From contig NZ_JTGN01000015.1 of the NCBI RefSeq assembly GCF_000797495.1, positions 81,251-145,250 on the forward strand: 64,000 bases of DNA, given 5' to 3'. A model generated the notes under the pieces. It ran no database searches and was not told the DNA's origin. It saw nothing but the letters and a program-made list of their open reading frames with translations. The translations under genes and the position numbers were made by a program. How positions within the stretch are numbered: the stretch's first letter is position 1; every line of letters begins with the position of its first letter. This DNA comes from Robinsoniella peoriensis (GTDB lineage Bacteria > Bacillota > Clostridia > Lachnospirales > Lachnospiraceae). Below are positions 9,612-18,700 of this stretch, piece after piece.

Positions 9612-9624
9612 TTTGATACTTTTC

Positions 9625-12600
9625 TTACTTTCTTATTACAACGGTTTTACTCTGTCCTTTATTTGCCATCAGTTTCTTGTATGCTCTCAGTTTAGAAGAA
9701 GGCACCCGGATAACCGCTCTTTTATGAATGTTCTTAAATGTATTTTTATATACCTTATTCAATACTTTGGATTTCACAGTAATGCTTTTCAGTTGCTTGG
9801 CGCCTGAAAAAGCATAACTATGGATTACTTTTACATTCTTGTCAATTATCACGGAAGTTAACTTCTTATTATTCTTAAATGCTTCTTTTCCAATCTCCGT
9901 TACTTTATAACTGTAATTTCCAATCTTAACTGAAGACAGAATTCTGGCTTTTTTTAAGGTTCTCTTCACCGGCTTTAAGAATCTTACCGTTCCCGATTTT
10001 ACAGATGAATTTAAGACTCTGTACTGGTAATCTCCCACTGTATAGATCTTTCCTTTTTTTGCTGCGATTACGAATGTCTTTGTAATGCTGCCTTTATAGC
10101 CGCCTTTTCCAGTGAGAATGAGCTGGGCATTTCCTGGGTTTACATTGTTTTTATAGGAAATGGTATAATCGGTTCCTTCTTTTAACACTTTGCTTCCATA
10201 TTTAACTGTTACCGACGGTTTCAATGCTTTTCCAGTATGTGTCTGACGTGAAATGCTGCTGACTGACAGTTTTGACACATCAATCGGCTGGGGAACTGTC
10301 ACATCCGGTTTCTTAACAAGCCCTTTTATAGCAGTATCCAGCACTCTTGCTGCCCGGTCAACTTCCTCCTGTGATGCATCTGCGGCAAGCCCGATGGCGG
10401 ACTGCAAAGCATTTTTAAATCCTCTTACACTGTCATCTGTATACTTTTGTAATTCAGCATCTGTAAACGCCCTTGCCCTTTGAATCAATGTGTTCAGCTG
10501 ATCTCTCACAACCGGTGGCTTTTCCGTAAGCCCTTTTATTGCTGCATCCAGTGCTTGTGCTGCTGCATCTACTTCCGGCTGGAACGCATCTTCTGAGAGT
10601 CTTACTGCTGCATCCAGGGCATTTTTAAATGCCTTTACACTATCATCCGTATATTTCTTCAGTTCGTCATCTGTAATTGCACATGCCTGTTCGATCAGCT
10701 GGTCCAACTGATCCCTGGATACCGGTTCTCTCTGCAGCGATGCGTAGATGCTCTTTGTGATTTCACCGTTTATTTCCAGTGTACCTGTCAAATCCATGTA
10801 TCCCTCTGCAGAAACGGTATAAGTGTAAAAACCTCCGGGCAATAAATAACTTCCATCCGCTTCCGGTTGGTTATCTGTTATGGAAACTGTTGCATTCTGT
10901 GGCTCTGCTTCAAAAATGACTCTGGTTACTTCTGAACTTGTCTCAAATCCTCTGACTTCAACATTATCTATGTATGCAGCATTTTCACCTGCTTTGCCTG
11001 AGAAGGAGAAGTAGAGGCCCCCGCCGCCGCTCAATCCGCTAACGTCACGTTCTGCCATCCAGTTTTCCGGCTCTTCGGCATCCCTGGTCCAGATTTTAAT
11101 TGCCATATGATCATCGGATGTCTGCATTTTTACCTTGTACCATGTATCTGCCTGTAACGGGTAAACATCATTACTGATTCCAGTTATATTGTTTGCATTT
11201 CCATTTACATTCTGCTGCAGGAGAATACCGCCCCAGCCTGGCAGCATTGGATATGCGTACATGCTGTCCGGACTCAGATTTTGGAAGTAGTTGCTTGGAT
11301 AAAGACCTTCCAGGCCGCCCAACGGATTCTGAAACTTATAATCAAAGGTCATCACCGTACTTGCCCAATTCGCCTTGTGCATTAGTCTCACATCCTGGCC
11401 AATTCCGTTTAATTTTAAAAGCTTTCCTGATTCCTGTTCTTCAATTTCAATTGCATCTCCATTAATAGTGGTATATTCTTTTGTATTCAGATCGGTAAGT
11501 GTACCGGCATCATACGCCTCAAAATTGTCTTCAAAAATGATCTCACCTGGCTGTAAATCCACCGTAAAACGAATTGTTCTGGTTTTTTCTATATTTCCTG
11601 CTCTGTCTACTGCGCGGTAAGACAATACATAGTCACCGTTTGTTCCAAATAAAAGTGGTTCTGTATAGGAAGTATATTCACCGTCATCCAGCCGGTACTC
11701 TATATCAGCTACGCCTGAATCGCTATCCTCTGCAAACAGAACTGCCTGAACCTGACTGTTATAAGTTCCTTTACCCTCCATATTCCGGTTTCCGGAAAGG
11801 GAAGCGGTTGTTACAGGTGATGTTCGGTCAGCTGACACATCTTCTGTTACGCCGGCCTGATATCCATTCACACTCAGGTTATCAATGCTTGCCTTCTCCC
11901 CGTCTCTTAAACTGGTCAGCTGTACCAGAAGTCCGCCTTTATCCACACCGGAGAATGTTGTGGTAGAATTCCATAATGAGGGTTCCGGCTTTCCTTTTTC
12001 CCATACTTTTACTTTCATTTCCTGTCCAACAATGGCAATTTTGGTACTGTACCAGGTACCAACATGATAGCTGTATTTTCCACCGCCGCCAGGTCCGTTC
12101 AGATTGCCATCTACATACTGCTGGTAACCCAGACCATTACTGTAATTAGGTGTTAGCAGAACCAGATATTTGTTGCCGTGATCTTTGAATCTGGGAGAAA
12201 GGAAGAATCCTCCAAAATCCTGTGGATTCACATCATATCTCAAGTCCATGGATAGCATAACATCCTGCCAGTCCGCTTCTTTTTCAAGTCGGGCATCGGA
12301 GCCGCCTGACTTATTAATACGCAGAAACTGCGTTCCGTCCTCATTTTCCTCTACATAAGCGCTGTCCATAATGGCTGTATAGCGGTTTACAGCAGATTCC
12401 TGATCCGCTAATTTACCTGTATCATAATTTTCAAAGTCATCTTTAAACAGTTCTTCTGAAAAATTACCTACATTAATTTTCTTTGCATTACTCTGGATTC
12501 CCTCGGCACTTTCAATATAAACGTTACCGCTTACAACACCTCCCGGCATACGCAAAAGAATTTTTTTAGCTGTCCAGCTGATGATATTACCGGACTGGGC

Positions 12601-14718
12601 ATCCAGGTATACCGGACCATCGGCTCCATTCAGTACCACTTTTCCGGTTTCTTTACCAAAGTTTCCCTCCAGCATCACTTTATCCCCGGATGAAATAAAT
12701 TCCGGTGCTGTAAGTTTATTTAACTCAATTGGAATAATGATTTCTCCGCCATCTTCCTGTACTCCGGCATTTGCTGCAATCTCCACGGGATAACGGTCGT
12801 TGTCCGGTGATACTCCATAATAATTATTGCCGCCATCTACATAATGATCAGCCTTGTATCCATAGGTATGCTCACGCACATTATGATTCAGATCTACCTG
12901 TACATTATATGTAATATTCTGATCTACGGTCATTCCGCCGCTGCCCTCATCCAGGTAAATACCTCCCGGCCAGCCTACATTATCGTGGATCAAATTGCCT
13001 TTAATGCTGCTGCCCGGCATATCCCCAAGCGTGTAAATACCGGCTCCGTCATGAAGCTTCATCATACACTGGGAGATATCATTATTATCAATTACATTAT
13101 TCTGGGAAACCGCTGCATCTCCAAGTGGAAATACCGGATATGCCGCAGGAGTTTCATTATCCGGCGTGCCGTCCGGTTTATAACGTCCGCCCTGATCCCA
13201 GAACCCCCAGCCCCAGCCTACGGAAATACCGGAATAAGCCACGTCACGAATTGTATTATTCCTAATAACGGTTCCATCCGTATAGCCTGCCACAACTGCA
13301 ATGCTTCCCTTATATTCTGTACCGATTCCGTTAAAGTAATTATTCGAGATAGTATTGTCTTTTACAATCAAACGTTCATCATGAGGTGTTTTGTTTTTAA
13401 TATGATTTTCAATGGTATCCCCCGGCATTAAAGGATGTGCTTCAGTAATACTGACACCTCCTACGAGTACCCCGCCTGCCGATATATCTTTAAATACACT
13501 ATTTTTAACTGTATTGCCTACAGAACCATCCAGCATATTGATTCCGGCTGATCCCAGATTCTGAAACGTACAGCGGTCAAAAGTAATTCCCTTTGCCATC
13601 TTAGTAACAATTGCCGCTCCCGGTGCCAGAGAATATGCATGCATATTGAAATCTTCTCTTGGGTCATGGGCAAAGTTAGCCTGCTGCTCCGGCCATCCCT
13701 TTGCACTGGGATAGAGCCAGGTGTTGTAGGAAAATCCAAAGCCTTCAAAACTGATATCGGATACACTGTCATCCAGACTTCCCTCCAGAGTAATTAAATT
13801 TTCCACACTTGGAATAATGGCCTGTGTCTGGCTCATATCCTGTCCTGCTTTTGGCATATAGTAGATCTTCTTTTCCTGGCCGTCAAAGTACCATTCCCCC
13901 GGTTCATCCAACAGTTCATAGGCATTTTCCACATAATCAGGTCCTCTGTTAATCTGGACTCCCCCTGCAATCTGCCCGGTTTTAAAGGAATCCCACTCCA
14001 TTTCAATAAAGCTGTTGCTGTCATCCAGTTTTGTAATTGATTTAACAGGTGAAATCCGGTGTGCCCAGCTGATATCCCAGATAAATTCAATATTGTCGGG
14101 ATTTCTCCAGTTTAGAATATCTGTATTGGCACAGCGAAAGCCCGTATAAGCATCATGGTTTCCATTGTATGTAGTATACGTGGTTTTCTCTCCGCTACGG
14201 ACCATTTCACCTTTTATTTTTCCTTTTGCACGGACTGCCATTTCTCCATCCACATAAAACTGTCTGGTATTATCAATGTCCGCATCCGCTGCCAGAAGCC
14301 CGGGACGGTTTTCATCATTTGCATCTTCCCACCCGGTAACCTGAAGTCCTGAGGTGAGTACTGCTTTCCCGGCATCTTTTGCTTTGTAAATTATTTTGTG
14401 TCCGTTGCTCCCAGAATCTTCCTGATTAAAAGCAACCGTACTGTCCAGAAGATATTCCCCGTCATCAAAATAAACAACGATATCTCCGGTCATATTGTCA
14501 TTTAATCCCTGTACCGCCTGTTTTGCCTCTTCCATACTTGCAAAGGGCTTTTCCTCCGACCCGTTTCCTGTTCCAGGCTCTGTACCCGCTGATACATAGA
14601 TCTCAGCCATTACCTGGCTGCTGCTGTTTACATCTGCCTGCTCTGCCATTGCAACTCCCGGAACAGAACTTACTAACATTGCTGCAGATAACAAACTTGC
14701 TACTAACTTTTTCCTCAT
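9625..14718 (-). CDS. Giant secreted beta-helix multidomain protein (copy 2, BspA-repeat form)
   Basis: About 1,697 residues. The start at 14718 (MRKKLVASLLSAAMLVSS) was chosen because it follows AAAAAGGAG and begins a signal peptide cleaved near VAMA; an in-frame ATG at 14757 overlaps the isomerase stop. Order: beta-helix (about 20-640, with GISVGWGWGFWDQ), TIG-like domain, lectin/glucanase-like sandwich, OmpL47-type Ig domain, second sandwich, PEGA-like domain, two FIVAR modules, an Ig-like module (GTDYTISYKNNVNPG) and a C-terminal BspA-type leucine-rich segment (GKEAFKNNKKLTSVII). It is close to copy 3 over its whole length. Expected outside the cell, binding and probably cutting a host or plant glycan. 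No experimental relative is known to me. Confidence 0.87.
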   Translation of the reverse strand: MRKKLVASLLSAAMLVSSVPGVAMAEQADVNSSSQVMAEIYVSAGTEPGTGNGSEEKPFASMEEAKQAVQGLNDNMTGDIVVYFDDGEYLLDSTVAFNQEDSGSNGHKIIYKAKDAGKAVLTSGLQVTGWEDANDENRPGLLAADADIDNTRQFYVDGEMAVRAKGKIKGEMVRSGEKTTYTTYNGNHDAYTGFRCANTDILNWRNPDNIEFIWDISWAHRISPVKSITKLDDSNSFIEMEWDSFKTGQIAGGVQINRGPDYVENAYELLDEPGEWYFDGQEKKIYYMPKAGQDMSQTQAIIPSVENLITLEGSLDDSVSDISFEGFGFSYNTWLYPSAKGWPEQQANFAHDPREDFNMHAYSLAPGAAIVTKMAKGITFDRCTFQNLGSAGINMLDGSVGNTVKNSVFKDISAGGVLVGGVSITEAHPLMPGDTIENHIKNKTPHDERLIVKDNTISNNYFNGIGTEYKGSIAVVAGYTDGTVIRNNTIRDVAYSGISVGWGWGFWDQGGRYKPDGTPDNETPAAYPVFPLGDAAVSQNNVIDNNDISQCMMKLHDGAGIYTLGDMPGSSIKGNLIHDNVGWPGGIYLDEGSGGMTVDQNITYNVQVDLNHNVREHTYGYKADHYVDGGNNYYGVSPDNDRYPVEIAANAGVQEDGGEIIIPIELNKLTAPEFISSGDKVMLEGNFGKETGKVVLNGADGPVYLDAQSGNIISWTAKKILLRMPGGVVSGNVYIESAEGIQSNAKKINVGNFSEELFKDDFENYDTGKLADQESAVNRYTAIMDSAYVEENEDGTQFLRINKSGGSDARLEKEADWQDVMLSMDLRYDVNPQDFGGFFLSPRFKDHGNKYLVLLTPNYSNGLGYQQYVDGNLNGPGGGGKYSYHVGTWYSTKIAIVGQEMKVKVWEKGKPEPSLWNSTTTFSGVDKGGLLVQLTSLRDGEKASIDNLSVNGYQAGVTEDVSADRTSPVTTASLSGNRNMEGKGTYNSQVQAVLFAEDSDSGVADIEYRLDDGEYTSYTEPLLFGTNGDYVLSYRAVDRAGNIEKTRTIRFTVDLQPGEIIFEDNFEAYDAGTLTDLNTKEYTTINGDAIEIEEQESGKLLKLNGIGQDVRLMHKANWASTVMTFDYKFQNPLGGLEGLYPSNYFQNLSPDSMYAYPMLPGWGGILLQQNVNGNANNITGISNDVYPLQADTWYKVKMQTSDDHMAIKIWTRDAEEPENWMAERDVSGLSGGGGLYFSFSGKAGENAAYIDNVEVRGFETSSEVTRVIFEAEPQNATVSITDNQPEADGSYLLPGGFYTYTVSAEGYMDLTGTLEINGEITKSIYASLQREPVSRDQLDQLIEQACAITDDELKKYTDDSVKAFKNALDAAVRLSEDAFQPEVDAAAQALDAAIKGLTEKPPVVRDQLNTLIQRARAFTDAELQKYTDDSVRGFKNALQSAIGLAADASQEEVDRAARVLDTAIKGLVKKPDVTVPQPIDVSKLSVSSISRQTHTGKALKPSVTVKYGSKVLKEGTDYTISYKNNVNPGNAQLILTGKGGYKGSITKTFVIAAKKGKIYTVGDYQYRVLNSSVKSGTVRFLKPVKRTLKKARILSSVKIGNYSYKVTEIGKEAFKNNKKLTSVIIDKNVKVIHSYAFSGAKQLKSITVKSKVLNKVYKNTFKNIHKRAVIRVPSSKLRAYKKLMANKGQSKTVVIRK

Positions 14719-14753
14719 AAGCTTTTTCTCCTTTTTCATAACTTTGATTATTT

Positions 14754-15695
14754 TCATGGAATAGTCGTAATCAGCACCTGGCAGTTTCCTTTGATTTCAA
14801 ATCGCCCTGAAGATGCTGTAATAAACAGGCTGTCACCCTTTAAAAATGAAATTTCTTCTCCATTCTTAATAACGCCGTTTCCCTCAATAACTAAAATATG
14901 TACAAATGTACTTCCATCTGTTTCTCCACTCATCTCTTTCATTACCTTCCCATCCAGAGTGAGCTTGTCTACCATAAAATATTTACAGCTGCCAAGATGA
15001 GGTTCGAAATTATCGGAACGCACTTTTGGACTGCGGTTTGTCACAGCCAGAGCCTTCTCAATATGCAGATCTCTTTTTTTACCTTCCGCATCCTTTCTGC
15101 CATAGTCATATACACGGTAAGTAACATTTGAATTCTGCTGTATTTCTGCAATTACAATACCCTCACCAATTGCATGAAGCGTACCGGCTTCAATAAAAAA
15201 TACATCACCTTTTTCAACAGGAATTTTATTCAGGACATCTAATATAGTTTCCTCCTCAATCCGCTGCCGAAACTCTTCTTTTGAGATTTCCCTGGAAAAC
15301 CCGTAATACAGATAAGCATCTTCTGTGCAGTCAGCTACGTACCACATCTCCGTCTTTCCATACTGTCCTTCTTTATTCAGGGCATATTCATCGTCCGGGT
15401 GAACCTGTATGGACAGATTCTCTCTTGCATCAATGAACTTAATCAGTACTGGGAATCCGTCAAATGCTGCACAACGGTTCCCCAGAACTTTTTTACCCTC
15501 CCATTCTATATATTCACTCAGGGTTTTTCCCCTGAATGCACCCCCGGCAATCCGGGAACTGCCGTCTGCATGGCAGGACAGTTCCCAGGACTCAGCAAGA
15601 GTCTTTCCGCTGTAATGCTTGTGAAAATCTTTAATCAGCTTATCTCCGCCCCAGATGTATTCCTTAAATGCCGGTTCTAATTTTAATATTGACAT
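14754..15695 (-). CDS. manA: Mannose-6-phosphate isomerase, class I
   Basis: Interconverts mannose 6-phosphate and fructose 6-phosphate, feeding mannose into glycolysis. The 313-residue cupin protein has the expected zinc-site segments QVHPDDEYA (about 97-105), KTEMWYV and EAGTLHAIG (about 168-176). Short bacterial form, as in Bacillus ManA/Pmi. Its ribosome site (AAGGAAAG) lies at the end of the giant 3 gene, 13 bases upstream, and its TGA overlaps an ATG of giant 2, so the three genes are probably one transcript. The neighbouring alpha-mannosidase and sugar importer support a mannoside-use role. A broken second copy lies at 9430-9611. Confidence 0.95.
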   Translation of the reverse strand: MSILKLEPAFKEYIWGGDKLIKDFHKHYSGKTLAESWELSCHADGSSRIAGGAFRGKTLSEYIEWEGKKVLGNRCAAFDGFPVLIKFIDARENLSIQVHPDDEYALNKEGQYGKTEMWYVADCTEDAYLYYGFSREISKEEFRQRIEEETILDVLNKIPVEKGDVFFIEAGTLHAIGEGIVIAEIQQNSNVTYRVYDYGRKDAEGKKRDLHIEKALAVTNRSPKVRSDNFEPHLGSCKYFMVDKLTLDGKVMKEMSGETDGSTFVHILVIEGNGVIKNGEEISFLKGDSLFITASSGRFEIKGNCQVLITTIP

Positions 15696-15708
15696 ATTGA
15701 TACTTTCC

Positions 15709-18700
15709 TTACTTTCTTATTACAACGGTTTTGCTCTGTCCTTTATTTGCCATCAGTTTCTTGTATGCTCTCAGTTTAGAAGATGGCACCCGGATAACCG
15801 CTCTTTTATGAATGTTCTTAAATGTATTTTTATATACCTTATTCAATACTTTGGATTTTACAGTAATGCTTTTCAGTTGCTTGGCGCCTGAAAAAGCATA
15901 ACTATGGATTACTTTTACATTCTTGTCAATTATCACGGAAGTTAACTTCTTATTATTCTTAAATGCTTCTTTTCCAATCTCCGTTACTTTATAACTGTAA
16001 TTTCCAATCTTAACTGTAGACAGAACCCTGGCTTTTTTTAAGCTTTTCTTCACCGGCTTTAAGAATCTTACTGTTCCCGATTTTACAGATGAATTTAAGA
16101 CTCTGTACTGGTAATCTCCCACTGTATAGATCTTTCCTTTTTTTGCTGCGATTACGAATGTCTTTGTAATGCTGCCTTTATAGCCGCCCTTTCCAGTGAG
16201 TATAAGCTGTGCTTTGCCGGGATTTACATTATTCTTATAGGTAAGGGTATAATCTGTACCTGCCCTTAATACCTTACTTCCATATCTTACTGTTACCGAT
16301 GGTTTTATGGATCTGCCGGTATGGGTCTGGCGAGCTATGCTGCCTATAGACAGTTTTGATACATCAATTGGCTGCTGAACATTAGTCTCCGGTTTTTTGG
16401 TAAGACCTTTGATTGCCGCATCCAGTGCTCTTGCTGCTGCATCTACTTCCGCCTGGGATGCATTTTCAGAAAGTCTTACTGCTGCTTCCAATGCATTTTT
16501 AAATACTCTTACACTTTCATCTGTATACAGAAGCAATTGCGCTGCTGTAACTGCACGGGCATTCTGAATCAACACATTCAACTGGTCTCTGTAGACCGGT
16601 GGCTTTGCAGTAAGTCCTTTGATTGCTGCATCCAGTGCTTCTGCCGCTGCATCTACTTCCGGCTGGAATGCATCTTCTGAAAGTCTTACTGCTGCTTCCA
16701 GGGCATTTTTAAATGCCTTTGCACTATCATCCGTATATTTCTTCAGTTCGGCATCTGTAATTGCACATGCCTGTTCAATCAGCTGATCCAACTGTTCCCT
16801 GGAAACCGGTTTTCTATGCAGCGCCGTGTAGATGCTCTTTGTGACTTCACCGTTTACTTCCAGTGTACCTGTCAAATCCATGTATCCCTCTGCAGAAACA
16901 GTGTAAGTGTAAGAACCTCTCTGCAATAAATAACTTCCATCCGCTTCCGGTTGGTTATCTGTTATGGAAACTGTTGCATCCTGTGGATCTGCTTCAAAAA
17001 TGACTCTGGTTACTTCTGAACTTGTCTCAAATCCTCTGACTTCAACATTATCTATGTATGCAGCATTTTCACCTGCTTTGCCTGAGAAGGAGAAGTAGAG
17101 ACCGCCGCCGCCGCTCAATCCGCTAACGTCACGTTCTGCCATCCAGTTTTCCGGCTCTTCGGCATCCCTGGTCCAGATTTTAATTGCCATATGATCATCA
17201 GATGTCTGCATTTTTACCTTGTACCATGTATCTGCCTGTAACGGATAAACATCATTACTGATTCCCGTAATATTGTTTGCATTACCGTTTACATTCTGCT
17301 GCAGGAGAATACCGCCCCAGCCTGGCAGCATTGGATATGCATACATACTGTCCGGACTCAGATTTTGAAAATAGTTGCTTGGATAAAGACCTTCCAGGCC
17401 GCCCAACGGATTCTGAAACTTATAATCAAAGGTCATCACCGTACTTGGCCAATCGGCCTTGTGCATTAGTCTCACATCCTGACCAATACCGTTTAATTTC
17501 AGCAGTTTCCCTGATTCCTGTTCTTCAATCTCAATAGATTCTCCATTAATGGCTGTATATCCTTTTGTATCCAGGTCTGTGAATGTACCGGCATCATACA
17601 CATCAAAATTGTCTTCAAAAACAAGCTCACCCGGCAGTAAATCCACCGTAAACCGGATTGTTCTGGTTTTTTCTGTGTTTCCGGCTCTGTCTACCGAGCG
17701 GTACGAAATGACGTAGTCACCGTTTGTTCCAAATATTAGAGGTTCTGTATAAGCAGTAAATTCACTGTCACCCAGCTGATACTCAATATCCGCCACGCCA
17801 GAATCGAGGTCTTCTGCAAATAACGATACCTGAACCTGACTGTTATAAATTCCTTTGTCTTCTGCATTCTGATTTCCAGAAAGGATAGCGGTTGTTACCG
17901 GTGCCGTGCGGTCAGCTGACATATCTTCTGTTATTCCTGGCTGATATCCGAGTACACACAAGTTATCAATACTTGCTTTTTCCCCATCTATGAAACTAGT
18001 CATCTGCACCAGAAGTCCGCCTTTATCCACACCCGAGAAAGTAGTCGCAGAAGTCCATATGGATGGTTCCGGCTTTCCTTTTTCCCATATCTTTACTTTC
18101 ATCTCATGTCCAACAATAGCAATTTTCGTGCTGTACCAGGTACCCACCTTATAGCTGTAATTTCCGCCGCCTCCAGGGCCGTTTAAGCTGCCGTCTACAT
18201 ACTGCTGGTAACCCAGACCATTGGTGTAATTCGGAGTAAGCAGTACGAGATATTTATTGCCGTGGTCCATGAATCTCGGTGAAAGGAATAATCCTCCGTA
18301 ACTCTGTGGGTTTACGTCATATCTTAAATCCATGGATAGCATAACATCCTGCCAGTCCGCTTCTTTTTCCAGACGGGCATCGACGCCGTCAGCAGGCTTA
18401 TTGATGCGCAGAAACTGTGTTCCGTCCTCATTTTTCTCTACATAAGCACTATTCACAATGGCTGTATAGCGGTTTACAGCAGATTCCTGATCCACTAATT
18501 TTCCTGCTGCATAATCTTCAAAGTCATCTTTAAATAATTCTTCTGTAAAATTACCTACATTAATTTTCTTTGCATTACTCTGGATTCCATCTGCACTTTC
18601 AATAAATACAGAACCGCTTACAACACCGCCCGGCATACGCAAAAGTATTTTTTTAGCTGTCCAGCTGATGATATTTCCGGACTGTGCATCCACATAAACC

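Noticed and set aside
12844..13431. A 195-residue plus-strand ORF
   Set aside because: Antisense to the beta-helix domain of giant 2; it follows the codon pattern of the opposite strand.
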